Positions 43,406-53,069 of a DNA stretch of 64,000 bases are shown here, piece by piece. The notes under the pieces are model-generated. The model did no database searches. It was given only the letters and a program-made list of their open reading frames with translations, and was not told the origin of the DNA. Source of the DNA: Paenibacillus peoriae KCTC 3763 (GTDB taxonomy: Bacteria > Bacillota > Bacilli > Paenibacillales > Paenibacillaceae); NCBI RefSeq assembly GCF_000236805.1, contig NZ_AGFX01000031.1, positions 102,847-166,846 on the forward strand, in the 5' to 3' direction. The position numbers and the translations under genes are program-made. Position 1 is the stretch's first letter. Every line of letters begins with the position of its first letter.

Positions 43406-44074
43406 TTATTTATCAATAACGTATAATTTCACATTTTGAAAGCCAAAGTCGTTCACAAATAATTTGCTGCCAGGAATAAAGATATCAATTCGCTTGCCTG
43501 TAATGGCACTACCCTGATCGCGGGCGACGGCCACAAAAGAATGGTCTGGCAGGCCGGGGTGGGAATACCCTGTAACCAGCACCTTCGTTCCCATCGGAAT
43601 TACGTTCGGGTCTACCGCAATCGTACCTAGCTTAAGCGGATTGCCGTAGTAGTCTACCGCGCCCCACTTGCCATTTTCATCAGCTGCGGCAGAATACGCT
43701 GTAGCTTTAACATCAACTACTTTACTGTAATTGAATGTTTTGCCCCATGCTTCAATCGTTGGACCCCCATTTGCCGGTCCTGTCTCCTTAAGAAGCTGTG
43801 GCTTCGAATCCGAAGCAGCCTTCACACTTGTTTCGCCAGGCACCTTAATTTGCAGACCTGCGTATATGTTGCTCGGGGCAATATTCGGGTTTGCCTTCGT
43901 CAGCTCGTCTACCGATACTCCATAACGTTGAGCAAGCAAGAAGAAGGTATCGCCTTCTTTGGCAGTATGTAGCGAAGCGGCATTCGCTACTCCGGCTGTT
44001 TGTGCCAGTCCTGCAATAGCTGCGGCAAGCACCGCAAATTTCATGGTTTGTCCAATACGTTTCAGATGTTTCAA
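43406..44074 (-). CDS. LysM and 3D-domain cell-wall protein
   Basis: 222-residue exported protein. The signal peptide ends near ANAA. One LysM (HTAKEGDTFFLLAQRYGVSV...AGLQIKVPG) binds peptidoglycan. The C-terminal 3D domain (VKATAYSAAADENGKWGAVD, GTIAVDPNVIPMGTKVLV, AVARDQGSAITGKRIDIFI) carries the three conserved Asp of MltA/Sps-like lytic enzymes. YocH-like muralytic activity is likely. The start is TTG at 44074 with AGGAGG 9 nt upstream. A c-di-AMP riboswitch ends only 20 nt before it, matching the usual link between c-di-AMP and wall hydrolases. Confidence 0.88.
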   Translation of the reverse strand: MKHLKRIGQTMKFAVLAAAIAGLAQTAGVANAASLHTAKEGDTFFLLAQRYGVSVDELTKANPNIAPSNIYAGLQIKVPGETSVKAASDSKPQLLKETGPANGGPTIEAWGKTFNYSKVVDVKATAYSAAADENGKWGAVDYYGNPLKLGTIAVDPNVIPMGTKVLVTGYSHPGLPDHSFVAVARDQGSAITGKRIDIFIPGSKLFVNDFGFQNVKLYVIDK

Positions 44075-44093
44075 AAGATATGTACCTCCTCTG

Positions 44094-44262
44094 TTATGCC
44101 TGCGAAGTTAGCTGTCGGATTCGGACTCAGGAGAAGCCCTATGCTTTTTGCAATTCACCCCTAGGCAGCTTCCAATCCTATCCGCCTTATGACGAATCGG
44201 AATGACTGCCGTTGTTACGTCCCCCGCACTTCCCATAGTTTTGGTCCAAACATTTGGCATAA
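44094..44262 (-). promoter_or_regulatory. ydaO/yuaA-type c-di-AMP riboswitch
   Basis: On the minus strand, P1 is TTATGCC (44262-44256) with GGCATAA (44100-44094). Inside are the hallmark ydaO segments AGGGGTGAATTGC, GGGCTTCTCCTGAG and CCGAATCCGACAGCTAAC followed by TTCGCAGGC. It sits directly before the LysM-3D gene, a standard target class. No terminator lies between aptamer and start codon; AGGAGG begins 6 nt after P1. Confidence 0.9.
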
Positions 44263-44431
44263 ATCATGGGCCTTATGCTGTCCCGGCAAGTTTTGGCTTA
44301 CTGCATAATATCACAATTTTGTAACCTTATCTGCATGAAAATGTTGGTAACCTCGAATATCATACTATATTCATTACAATTTTGTCATCATGAAATCGGT
44401 ATCTGTTACGAAAATATGGGGAAATAGTGAC
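44263..44431. other. promoter region of the riboswitch transcript
   Basis: No gene. It should contain the promoter for the riboswitch-LysM transcript (minus strand). No confident -35/-10 pair was chosen. Confidence 0.35.
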
Positions 44432-44496
44432 AAAAAAAGAAAAATCCCTCCTGTCAGACATAGGACTGTAGTCAAGACCCTATTGACTGTGGAGGG
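44432..44496 (-). terminator. terminator of the glnHP-glnQ operon
   Basis: CCCTCC..TGTCA pairs with TGACTGTGGAGGG. On the minus strand it is followed by ATTTTT. Confidence 0.75.
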
Positions 44497-44524
44497 CTTA
44501 CTTTAAATTTATAGAAACAATTCG

Positions 44525-45247
44525 TTACAATACTTTGGCAAGAAAATCTCGGGTGCGTTCATGGCTTGGCGTACCAAAAACCTGTTCCGGTGTCCCTTGC
44601 TCCACGATTTGGCCCTTATCCATAAAGATGATCCGATCCCCTACCTCACGTGCAAAACCCATTTCATGCGTGACGATCACCATCGTCATGCCACCCTCAG
44701 CGAGCTTCTTCATTACATCGAGAACCTCCCCAACCATTTCAGGGTCCAAAGCAGAAGTCGGCTCATCGAACAGCATCACGTGCGGCTGCATTGCCAAAGC
44801 GCGTACAATCGCAATCCGTTGCTTCTGACCGCCTGATAACTGGTTCGGGTAGGTATTCTTTTTATCCTCAAGCCCAACGGTGCGCAGGAGCTCCAACGCA
44901 ATTTTTTCGGCTTCTTTGCCTGACTGTCCTTTAACCTGGGTTGGTGCGAGTGTCAGGTTTTGCAGCACTGTTTTATGCGGGAAAAGATTAAAATGCTGAA
45001 ACACCATGCCCATTTTCTCCCGAGTCGCATTAATGTTATGACCACGGGCCGTTATCGGCTCGCCTTCAAACAAAATCTCCCCATCTGTCGGCTGCTCCAG
45101 CAGATTGATGCAACGCAAAAACGTACTTTTCCCCGAACCACTGGGACCGATGATAACGACAACTTCCCCTTTGGCGATATCTATATCAATACCCTTTAAA
45201 ATTTCATTCTTGCCGAACGATTTACGCAGTTGTTTAACGGTGATCAC
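44525..45247 (-). CDS. glnQ: polar amino-acid ABC ATPase (GlnQ type)
   Basis: 240-residue ATPase with Walker [15 protein letters not shown]-loop [13 protein letters not shown], signature [10 protein letters not shown], Walker [14 protein letters not shown] and H-loop VTHEM. The combination is that of the GlnQ/ArtP family. Start GTG 45247 overlaps the upstream fused permease gene by 14 bp, so the two are co-translated. It drives uptake of glutamine or another polar amino acid. Confidence 0.9.
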   Translation of the reverse strand: MITVKQLRKSFGKNEILKGIDIDIAKGEVVVIIGPSGSGKSTFLRCINLLEQPTDGEILFEGEPITARGHNINATREKMGMVFQHFNLFPHKTVLQNLTLAPTQVKGQSGKEAEKIALELLRTVGLEDKKNTYPNQLSGGQKQRIAIVRALAMQPHVMLFDEPTSALDPEMVGEVLDVMKKLAEGGMTMVIVTHEMGFAREVGDRIIFMDKGQIVEQGTPEQVFGTPSHERTRDFLAKVL

Positions 45248-46697
45248 TGGCTCTCAACTTCCTTTCCCATAAACCCTGCAGCTTGGACAAGCTGAATGTC
45301 ATTACAAAATAAATAGCAGCCGCGATTAAGAACGGGCTTAATCCTTCGTAGGTAATGTTCTTAATGACCTGGGCCTGATACATAATATCCACCATCCCAA
45401 TGGTAGAAATAATGGACGATTCTTTAATAATCGTAATAAATTCATTACCGATCGCAGGCAAAATAGACTTAAAGGCTTGCGGTAAAATAACATGACGCAT
45501 AGCTTTGCCCCGTCCCATACCCAGCGATCGGGCTGCTTCCATCTGACCACGGTCGACTGCTTGGATACCTGCACGGAAAATTTCAGCCAAGTATGCCGAG
45601 CTATTCAGTGACAACGTAATTATACCGGACTGGAGTGGCGTAAAATTGACACCCAGCGTCAGAGCAACCCCATAGTGGATGATCATGAGCTGCACCAGCA
45701 TAGGTGTGCCACGTAGTACCTCGACGTAAGTCGTCCCCAACCACTCAATAATACGTACACCACTCATCCGCAGCAACGATATAATCAAACCAATGATAAA
45801 TCCGAACAGTACCCCGAGCGCAGACAGCAACAGTGTGTAGCCAATTCCTGTAGCGTATAAGCTGCGGTATTTCCAAAAAATATCCACAATATTATTGGAA
45901 GAAGCCTGACGATCGGCAGACAGGGCACTCGCTTCTGTCGAAAACTTCTCAATGGAGCCATCTGCTTTCAGGCGAGCGAGCGTTTTGTTTACAGAGGCTA
46001 GCAGCTCTGTATTCCCCTTGCGAATACCTACGGCTGTCTCTGCCCCCTCATCCTCAGGCACCGCCTTGGCGAGCGTTACAGTGCCGTCCAGTGTGTATCC
46101 TTTAGCAACTGTATCTTCAATCACGACAGCGTTGACACGCTGAGTTCGAAGCTGAAGCACCAGGTCGGATATTTTATCCAGCGAGGTTACAGTGGCATTA
46201 GGCACTTTTTGTGCGATTTCTTCCTGGATCGTGCCTTTTTGCGCGCCGAGCTTTTCGCCTTTCAGCGTAGCCATCGTCGGATATTTGTCCTTATCCTCGG
46301 GTCGTACCATAATGACCTGTTTGGAGTGGTAGTATACATCGGAAAAATCAATGCTCTTTCTACGTTCATCCGTCGGTGTCATACCGGAAAGCACCAGGTC
46401 TACGCGCCCACTTTGCAGGGCAGGCAGCAAGGAGTCAAAGCTCATGTCCTCGGGGACCATCTCCGCACCCAGATCCTTGGCGATTTCCTTGGCGATTTCA
46501 ACATCGAACCCAACAATGGTATCCTTACCGTTAATGACTTTATGAAACTCATACGGCGGAAAGTCGGCACTCATGCCCACTACAAGTTTTTTCTGCGGCT
46601 TTGCTTCCGTTCCGTATGCGGTGAGCATGGGAAGGCCAGCCAACAGCAAGATAACCGCCGTCAGAATCAGGGCGGTAAAACGATATAGCTTTTTCAA
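45234..46697 (-). CDS. fused amino-acid binding protein and permease (GlnH-GlnP)
   Basis: 487-residue single-chain transporter subunit. After a signal/anchor segment come a type II substrate-binding domain (about 35-255: [55 protein letters not shown]) and a HisM/GlnP permease domain (about 270-480) with [13 protein letters not shown] and the ATPase-contact loop [22 protein letters not shown]. Start codon TTG 46697 has AAGGGGAG upstream. Substrate is a polar amino acid, likely glutamine or arginine. Confidence 0.9.
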   Translation of the reverse strand: MKKLYRFTALILTAVILLLAGLPMLTAYGTEAKPQKKLVVGMSADFPPYEFHKVINGKDTIVGFDVEIAKEIAKDLGAEMVPEDMSFDSLLPALQSGRVDLVLSGMTPTDERRKSIDFSDVYYHSKQVIMVRPEDKDKYPTMATLKGEKLGAQKGTIQEEIAQKVPNATVTSLDKISDLVLQLRTQRVNAVVIEDTVAKGYTLDGTVTLAKAVPEDEGAETAVGIRKGNTELLASVNKTLARLKADGSIEKFSTEASALSADRQASSNNIVDIFWKYRSLYATGIGYTLLLSALGVLFGFIIGLIISLLRMSGVRIIEWLGTTYVEVLRGTPMLVQLMIIHYGVALTLGVNFTPLQSGIITLSLNSSAYLAEIFRAGIQAVDRGQMEAARSLGMGRGKAMRHVILPQAFKSILPAIGNEFITIIKESSIISTIGMVDIMYQAQVIKNITYEGLSPFLIAAAIYFVMTFSLSKLQGLWERKLRASDHR

Positions 46698-46845
46698 TCT
46701 TTTTTTCTCCCCTTAAATTCTTTATAATAAATAAGATTGTGTCATTATAAATGAATATGCATGATTATGCAATGAATGTTATAGTACAATTTCAGCATAC
46801 CTGACGCAGTGCCTACATTACAGCTTATATAAAGGGGTTTTCAAC

Positions 46846-48033
46846 ATGGATTTTAAACAGAGCATTCAGCAGACCATTGAGCAGCATGCCGGGCGCTTTA
46901 AGGACATTTCGTTATATATAGGTGCGAATCCTGAGCTTGGTAATGAGGAATTTCTGGCCGCTGCCCGTTTAAAAGAAGAACTCACCTTGCACGGATTTGA
47001 GGTTCAGGCGCCTGTGCTGGGCATAGAAACAGCCTTTATTGCGACTTATAAAGCAGCCATGCCCGGACCAATTATCGCTTTTCTGGCGGAATATGATGCC
47101 CTGAAAGGTCTCGGACACGCCTGCGGACACCATTTGATCTGTATGATGAGTACCGGAGCTGCTGTCGGCCTCAAATCGGTCATCGATGAGATTGGTGGAG
47201 AAGTACGGGTATATGGTACACCTGCCGAAGAAACACGCGGTGCAAAGGTTCCGATGGCGGCTGCCGGATTATTTGATGATTGCGATATTGCGCTTATGAC
47301 GCATCCCTATGACCACTACGAGAAATCAGGCAAATCACTGGCAATAGATGCTGTACAATTTGAATTTTTTGGTCAATCCGCTCACGCGGCTGCCAGTCCA
47401 CATGAAGGCATTAACGCACTGGATGCAGTGATCCAAACGTTCAACGGCATCAACGCATTTCGGCAACAAGTCAAAAGTACAGTACGTATCCATGGCATCA
47501 TTAATCAGGGTGGGCAGGCAGCCAACATCATTCCAGATTACGCCTCCGCCCAGTTTTACGTACGGGCCGCTACGCGCCATGAACTGAACCCGCTGACCCG
47601 CCGAGTTATTCAGATTGCCGAAGGTGCGGCTTTACAAGCCGGATGTCGTCTGGAGACCTCAAATTACGAGACTTCTTATGATGAAATGGTCACTAACCGC
47701 GTCCTCTCCGATACCTTTACTGCAAATCTGGTGCAGGCCGGCATTGCACTGGAGGACATAACGGAAGGTGAAGATCACGGCTCCATGGATATCGGAAACG
47801 TATCGCTGCATTGCCCTGCCATTCATCCGTACATTCAAGTTATTGACGAGAAACACGCCTTGCATACGCCTGAATTCCGCGATCTGGCGATGCAAGACCG
47901 GGCTATGGAAGGAATGCTCCTGGCGGCGAGAACCTTGGCATGGACTGCTTGTGATGTCATCACGAATCCTGAACTACTGGCACAGATTAAAGAAGAATTC
48001 GCTCGTTTGAAAAACGGAGCCCTTAAAGCCTAA
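46846..48033 (+). CDS. M20-family amidohydrolase
   Basis: 395-residue metallo-amidohydrolase of the M20D/AbgB-like type. Metal ligands lie in GLGHACGHHLICM (His-x-Cys-x-x-His form) and PAEETRGAKVPM. The dimerisation domain starts near residue 170 (AIDAVQFEFFGQSAHAAASPHEG). SMDIGNVSLHCPAIHPYI carries the late His. It may hydrolyse N-acyl amino acids or aminobenzoyl-glutamate-type amides. AAAGGGG precedes ATG 46846. It is divergent from the glnHP operon; joint amino-acid scavenging is plausible inference. Confidence 0.85.
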   Translation: MDFKQSIQQTIEQHAGRFKDISLYIGANPELGNEEFLAAARLKEELTLHGFEVQAPVLGIETAFIATYKAAMPGPIIAFLAEYDALKGLGHACGHHLICMMSTGAAVGLKSVIDEIGGEVRVYGTPAEETRGAKVPMAAAGLFDDCDIALMTHPYDHYEKSGKSLAIDAVQFEFFGQSAHAAASPHEGINALDAVIQTFNGINAFRQQVKSTVRIHGIINQGGQAANIIPDYASAQFYVRAATRHELNPLTRRVIQIAEGAALQAGCRLETSNYETSYDEMVTNRVLSDTFTANLVQAGIALEDITEGEDHGSMDIGNVSLHCPAIHPYIQVIDEKHALHTPEFRDLAMQDRAMEGMLLAARTLAWTACDVITNPELLAQIKEEFARLKNGALKA

Positions 48034-48066
48034 TTCTGTTTCTTTCCAGAAAAGAGCAGCCATCAC

Positions 48067-48118
48067 AAAGAGGGACATTCCTCAGCCAGCACTGGCTAAA
48101 GGGATGCCCCTTTTTTAG
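48067..48118. terminator. bidirectional terminator between M20 and glgA
   Basis: AGGGACATTCC and GGGATGCCCCT flank an inner GCCAG/CTGGC pair; six T follow on the plus strand and an A-rich start serves the minus strand. Confidence 0.8.
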
Positions 48119-48128
48119 TTAAATTCAA

Positions 48129-49571
48129 TCAATCGGACTTTGTTAGCGAACGGTAAATATCCATATACGCTTCAGCTGACACATCCCAACTATACTCTCC
48201 TGCCAAAGCCGTCTGTGTAAGCCTGGACCAATGCTCAGGCTGGCGATAAAAATCAACAGCACGACGAATCGTATGCAGCATGTCATGTGCATTATAGTTC
48301 ATGAAACTAAAGCCGTTTCCTTCGCCTGTGGATTCATTGTAAGCTTGCACGGTGTCGTTCAGCCCACCTGTTTCTCTCACAATGGGAATACTTCCATAAC
48401 GAAGCGCCAGCAATTGGCTGATTCCGCAAGGCTCAAACCTCGACGGCATCAAATACATATCGCTTGCAGCATATATTTTTCGTGACAAAGGCTCGCTGAA
48501 GGTGAGCTGCGCTGACATTTTCAAAGGATGCCGCCCCGCCGCTTCCCGGAACCAGTGCTCAAAGGCGGGATCTCCTGTGCCCAGCACGACAAATTGAATA
48601 TCATCATAATATAAAATCTCGTCAAGCACTCTGGTTACCAGATCAAGCCCCTTCATATCGACAAGCCGGGTGACCATGGCCATTAAAGGCACGTCCGGCC
48701 GAATTGGCAGCCCTAGCTCCTTTTGCAGGCCAATTTTGTTTTCCTTCTTCTTTGCCAGACTGGTACGATACTTCGTGTATATACGATTGTCCGTGGCAGG
48801 ATTATAGCTTGTGGTATCAATTCCATTCACAATCCCTGACAAGTGTCCCTGCTCTCCCAGCTTACGAAGCAGACCCTCTAACCCGTATCCGTAAAACTCC
48901 GTCTGAATCTCCTCCGCATAGGTTGGACTCACAGTTGTGACATGATCCGAGTATGTAAGTCCCCCCTTCATAAAATTCAATCTGCCGTGATACTCCACAC
49001 CCTCGGGGGTAAAATAACTCCCGTCCAGGTTCAGCAGTTCTGTTAAGACCTCATATGGGAAATCCCCCTGATACAGCAGGTTATGTATCGTAAACACCGT
49101 GCGAATTTCCCTGTAAAAGGGCAAACGGCGATAATCGGCATGCAGAAGCAGCGGAACCATGGCTGTATGCCAGTCATGACAATGCAGAATATCCGGGCGA
49201 AAATCCAACTCAGAAAGTATTTCCAAAACGGCGCGGTTAAAAAAGGAAAAGCGTTCGCCATCATCCATGTAGCCGTAAATACCGTCACGACCGAAGTAAT
49301 ATTCGTTATCTATAAAATAAACCTTGATTCCGTCCAATGTCAGTGCCTCTACTCCACAATATTGGTCACGCCAGCCCACAGGTACATGCTTTATCGTTAC
49401 AGGCCGCAAAGAACTCTTATACGTATCAGGAATCCCTGCATATTTAGGCAAAATGATACGGACGTCGCACCCCGCCTGACGAAGTGCCTTCGGCAGTGCG
49501 CCAATGACGTCAGCCAGCCCACCTGTTTTGATAAATGGATGTGCTTCTGCTGCCGCAAACAAAATATTCAT
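48129..49571 (-). CDS. glgA: GlgA, glycogen synthase (ADP-glucose)
   Basis: 480-residue GT5 glycosyltransferase. N-terminal FAAAEAHPFIKTGGLADVIG holds the KTGGL ADP-glucose site; ILHCHDWHTAMVPLLL, VNGIDTTSYNPATD and SRFEPCGISQLLALRYG with the catalytic Glu are present. It elongates alpha-1,4-glucan. GGGAGG lies before ATG 49571, 21 bp after glgB, in a glgB-glgA operon that faces away from glgC. Confidence 0.94.
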   Translation of the reverse strand: MNILFAAAEAHPFIKTGGLADVIGALPKALRQAGCDVRIILPKYAGIPDTYKSSLRPVTIKHVPVGWRDQYCGVEALTLDGIKVYFIDNEYYFGRDGIYGYMDDGERFSFFNRAVLEILSELDFRPDILHCHDWHTAMVPLLLHADYRRLPFYREIRTVFTIHNLLYQGDFPYEVLTELLNLDGSYFTPEGVEYHGRLNFMKGGLTYSDHVTTVSPTYAEEIQTEFYGYGLEGLLRKLGEQGHLSGIVNGIDTTSYNPATDNRIYTKYRTSLAKKKENKIGLQKELGLPIRPDVPLMAMVTRLVDMKGLDLVTRVLDEILYYDDIQFVVLGTGDPAFEHWFREAAGRHPLKMSAQLTFSEPLSRKIYAASDMYLMPSRFEPCGISQLLALRYGSIPIVRETGGLNDTVQAYNESTGEGNGFSFMNYNAHDMLHTIRRAVDFYRQPEHWSRLTQTALAGEYSWDVSAEAYMDIYRSLTKSD

Positions 49572-49592
49572 ATGTGCTTCCTCCCTATGTGG

Positions 49593-51515
49593 TTAATCTG
49601 CTTTTTTAGGCCTCCGGGGTGCCTTCTTGAGTATAACAATGCTGAGGGGTGGAATGGTCACCTCCAGGCTGTAAAGCTGTCCGTGGCATGGAATTTTGAC
49701 GGTTTGTATCACTCGGGAATTCAACAGTCCGCTTCCCCCAAAGTCCTTATGATCGCTGTTCAGCATCTCGATATAGTTTCCTGCCTTTTGCAGTCCAATT
49801 CGATAATTTTCTCTTGTCACGGGTTGAAAATTAATAAGCACAACCAGCGTATCTCCCAGCTTTTTCCCTTTACGCAAATACGTAATTACGCTCTGTCTAC
49901 GGTCTTCCGCCTCAATCCACTGATAGCCGTCCCACGAATGATCCAGCTCCCATAATGCCTTTTCCTGAATATACAAATGATTTAGCGCTTTCGTATAGGT
50001 ATGCACTGACCGGTGACTATCATAATCCAGCAAAAACCAGTCGAGCTGATCCTGATCCTTCCATTCAATAAATTGGCCAAATTCCCCGCCCATAAATAAG
50101 AGCTTTTTACCCGGTGAGGTCATTTGGTAGCCGAGAAGCGCTCGCAGCCCGGCAAATTTTTGCTCATAGGTGCCTGGCATTTTATCAAGCAGCGACTTTT
50201 TACCATGTACGACCTCATCATGCGACAACGGCAGTGTAAAATTTTCGCTGTATGCATAGGCTATGGGAAACGTCAGCAAATTATGGCGCTTCGGCCGACG
50301 GTCAAAATCCGTTTGCACATAATCAAGCGTATCGTTCATCCAGCCCATATTCCATTTATAATTAAAGCCGAGCCCCCCATCGCTTACTGGGGAAGTCACC
50401 ATCGGCCAGGCACTGGACTCCTCTGCCATCATAAGCGCATATGGATAATAGCGAAATACGGTCTCATTCAGTTGTTGAAGGAAAGCGATCGCCTCCTCAT
50501 TTTCGACGCCTCCTTTGGAGTTCATACGATATTGTCCATCCTGCTTTTCAAAATCGAGGCGTAACATACTCGTCACTGCATCCACACGCAGGCCGTCAAT
50601 ATGGTACATCTCCATCCAGAACAACGCGTTGGAGATCAAAAAGGAACGTACTTCTGGCTTGCTATAATCAAACGTCAATGTTCCCCAGCCAGGTTTTTCT
50701 GCAATTAGCGGGTCCGCGTATTCAAACAGTGGTGACCCGTCAAATCGTCTCAATCCATGAGCATCTTTCGCAAAATGAGCCGGAACCCAATCCATAAGCA
50801 CTCCAATTCCCGCCTGATGACAATGATCCACCAAATACATAAAATCATGCGGCTCACCGTAACGGCTTGTCAGTGCAAAGTATCCCGTGAGCTGGTATCC
50901 CCAAGAAAGGTCATATGGATGCTCACTCAGCGGCATCAGTTCAATATGTGTATACCCCATATCGGTCACATAAGGCACAAGCAGCTCTGCCATTTCCTTG
51001 TATGTATAAAACGTACCGTCTTCTTTTTGCCTCCAAGTACCGAGATGAACCTCATATATATGAAGAGGCTTTCCATAGGGTGCTCTGCGTTTTCGGCGCC
51101 AAGCCGCATCATTCCAATGGTATCCATCTAAAGAAGCGACCACAGAAGCTGTTGCCGGTCTCACTTCAGCACGAACCGCATAAGGGTCTGCTTTCAGAAA
51201 ACGTTCACCGTTTGCACCCGTAATATCGTATTTGTAAAAAGTTCCTTGGGATATCCTCGGAAAAAAACGACTCCAAAAACCGGATTTGGGAACCCTATAT
51301 AAGGAATCCTGTTCCCCATTCCAGTTGTTACGATCTGTAGCAAGCCCGACATGGAGAGCATGAGGAGCCCAGACCGTAAAACGGACGCCCTGTTCTCCGT
51401 TCTCCACAGTAAGGTGGGAACCCAAAGATCGGTAGCTGAAATAAAGCGTTCCTTCATGAAACAAATAAATATCTTCCGATGATACAGCCTGTTGCGGAAG
51501 AGTTTGCTTTGTCAT
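49593..51515 (-). CDS. glgB: GlgB, glycogen branching enzyme
   Basis: 640-residue GH13 branching enzyme. An N-terminal CBM48 (VRFTVWAPHALHVGLATD) precedes the TIM barrel: DWVPAHF, nucleophile Asp in GLRVDAVTSML, acid Glu in MMAEESSAWP, stabiliser in PLSHDEVVHGKKSLL. It makes alpha-1,6 branches. ATG 51515 has GGTGGTGACG upstream; an ATG ten codons earlier (51545) is also in frame. Confidence 0.93.
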   Translation of the reverse strand: MTKQTLPQQAVSSEDIYLFHEGTLYFSYRSLGSHLTVENGEQGVRFTVWAPHALHVGLATDRNNWNGEQDSLYRVPKSGFWSRFFPRISQGTFYKYDITGANGERFLKADPYAVRAEVRPATASVVASLDGYHWNDAAWRRKRRAPYGKPLHIYEVHLGTWRQKEDGTFYTYKEMAELLVPYVTDMGYTHIELMPLSEHPYDLSWGYQLTGYFALTSRYGEPHDFMYLVDHCHQAGIGVLMDWVPAHFAKDAHGLRRFDGSPLFEYADPLIAEKPGWGTLTFDYSKPEVRSFLISNALFWMEMYHIDGLRVDAVTSMLRLDFEKQDGQYRMNSKGGVENEEAIAFLQQLNETVFRYYPYALMMAEESSAWPMVTSPVSDGGLGFNYKWNMGWMNDTLDYVQTDFDRRPKRHNLLTFPIAYAYSENFTLPLSHDEVVHGKKSLLDKMPGTYEQKFAGLRALLGYQMTSPGKKLLFMGGEFGQFIEWKDQDQLDWFLLDYDSHRSVHTYTKALNHLYIQEKALWELDHSWDGYQWIEAEDRRQSVITYLRKGKKLGDTLVVLINFQPVTRENYRIGLQKAGNYIEMLNSDHKDFGGSGLLNSRVIQTVKIPCHGQLYSLEVTIPPLSIVILKKAPRRPKKAD

Positions 51516-51662
51516 CACGTCACCACCCTTATATGTTTGTATCATACGAAATGTATGATTCGGAAATGCATTCGCTTTTCGGTCAAAGCTGACCTGAGTT
51601 ATTACCCCATTCTAGCCACAATGAACAGAAAAATGACTACGAAAAAAATAAACCTTAGGTTT

Positions 51663-51702
51663 TGGGGTATCTTATACACCTGATGGTTTCAAGGGTACCC
51701 CA
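51663..51702 (+). promoter_or_regulatory. inverted repeat in the glgC leader
   Basis: TGGGGTA (51663-51669) and TACCCCA (51696-51702) form a 7-bp stem with a 26-nt loop, 52 bp before the glgC start. It lies in the divergent glgB/glgC spacer and could be an operator or RNA hairpin. Confidence 0.35.
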
Positions 51703-51753
51703 TACCGTTTATGTATGTACTACAACAGACGACTAAACCGGGAGGGAAACGAA

Positions 51754-52980
51754 ATGTTTAATAAAGAATGCATTGCCATGCTGCTGGCAGGCGGAGAGGG
51801 ACGCCGTCTTGCTCCCCTTACTTCAACGATTGCAAAGCCCGCCGTACCTTTTGGCGGTCATTACCGAATTATCGATTTTCCTCTCAGCAATTGCGTAAAT
51901 TCGGACATTGACACTGTGGGCGTACTGACGCAATATGAGGCGGAATCCCTACATGAGCATATTGGAGATGGGACACCTTGGGGATTGACCAAAACAAACG
52001 ACAAAGGAATTACGCTGCTTCCATCATATAATACAGGTAATGCTGAATATTTGGGAACGGCAGACGCTATTCATAAAAATATCGAGTATGTAGACAGCCA
52101 AAATCCGGAGCATGTACTTATTTTATCCGGTGACCATATTTACTATATGAATTATCGTGAAATGCTGGACTACCACAAGGGCAAAGGTGCCGCGGCTACG
52201 ATTTCTGTTATGGAGGTTCCTTGGGATGAAGCACATCGCTTTGGTGTTATGAGTGCTGATACAGATTTGCGCATTACGGAATTTGCCGAGAAGCCGGAAA
52301 AACCGGAAAGTAATTTGGCCTCTATGGGAATTTATCTTTTCAAATGGGATTACTTGAAAAGTTATCTACTGGAGGATGCACTGGATGATCAATCCAGTCA
52401 TGATTTTGGTAAAGACATCATTCCCAAAATGCTGGCGGATCAAGAATCCTTGTACGTTTATGAATTTCAGGGCTATTGGAAGGACGTGGGTACCGTTAAG
52501 AGTTTATGGGATTCTCACATGGACCTGTTGCAAGAGAATTGCGCTATTGATCTTCAACGAACGGACTGGCCTATGTATACGCGGGAACGCCGCACAAGAT
52601 TGAGTGCACACAAGGTAACTAACCGTAAAGCACACTCTATGGGCAGTCTATTACACGACTCCTGCCAGGTCGAAGGTCAAATTGAACGCTCTGTCATATT
52701 TGGTGACGTTGAGGTAGGTAAAGGCTCGGTTATTAAAGATAGCATCATTATGACTGACACGCGTATCGGACGCAACGTGCAAATTGAGCATGTGATTATC
52801 GGTGAGGGTGCGGTCATTCGTGATGGAGCTGTCATCAAAGGGAGCCCGAACGAAATTATGGTCATCGGGCCCAATGAAACAGTATTTGGTAAAATGGCAG
52901 TACGTCCACAAACAGCCCGTATGCTGAAAGAAGCCTATGAGCGTAATACACGCCTGCGTGCTGAAGGCTTTACTTCATAA
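51754..52980 (+). CDS. glgC: GlgC, glucose-1-phosphate adenylyltransferase
   Basis: 408-residue ADP-glucose pyrophosphorylase. N-terminal [20 protein letters not shown] is the nucleotide-binding loop with Lys. [22 protein letters not shown] (catalytic Asp), [19 protein letters not shown] and [12 protein letters not shown] mark the catalytic domain; left-handed beta-helix repeats follow from about residue 290. The usual GlgD partner is not adjacent. GGGAGG before ATG 51754 decides the start. It provides ADP-glucose for glgA and glgB across the divergent promoter region. Confidence 0.93.
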   Translation: MFNKECIAMLLAGGEGRRLAPLTSTIAKPAVPFGGHYRIIDFPLSNCVNSDIDTVGVLTQYEAESLHEHIGDGTPWGLTKTNDKGITLLPSYNTGNAEYLGTADAIHKNIEYVDSQNPEHVLILSGDHIYYMNYREMLDYHKGKGAAATISVMEVPWDEAHRFGVMSADTDLRITEFAEKPEKPESNLASMGIYLFKWDYLKSYLLEDALDDQSSHDFGKDIIPKMLADQESLYVYEFQGYWKDVGTVKSLWDSHMDLLQENCAIDLQRTDWPMYTRERRTRLSAHKVTNRKAHSMGSLLHDSCQVEGQIERSVIFGDVEVGKGSVIKDSIIMTDTRIGRNVQIEHVIIGEGAVIRDGAVIKGSPNEIMVIGPNETVFGKMAVRPQTARMLKEAYERNTRLRAEGFTS

Positions 52981-52995
52981 CAGTACGCAAAATTT

Positions 52996-53036
52996 AAAAC
53001 AGCCAGCCCTCCAATATGACGAGGACTGGCTGTTTT
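52996..53036. terminator. bidirectional terminator between glgC and the sensor kinase gene
   Basis: AAAACAGCCAG (52996-53006) pairs perfectly with CTGGCTGTTTT (53026-53036). Confidence 0.88.
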
Positions 53037-53069
53037 AATGAAATCTGTAACTAGCTTCAGGTATACATT

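Noticed and set aside
46740-46800. ArgR-like boxes (TGAAT/ATTCA) between glnHP and the M20 gene
   Set aside because: Only partial matches to the ARG-box consensus were seen in an AT-rich stretch; not enough to call.
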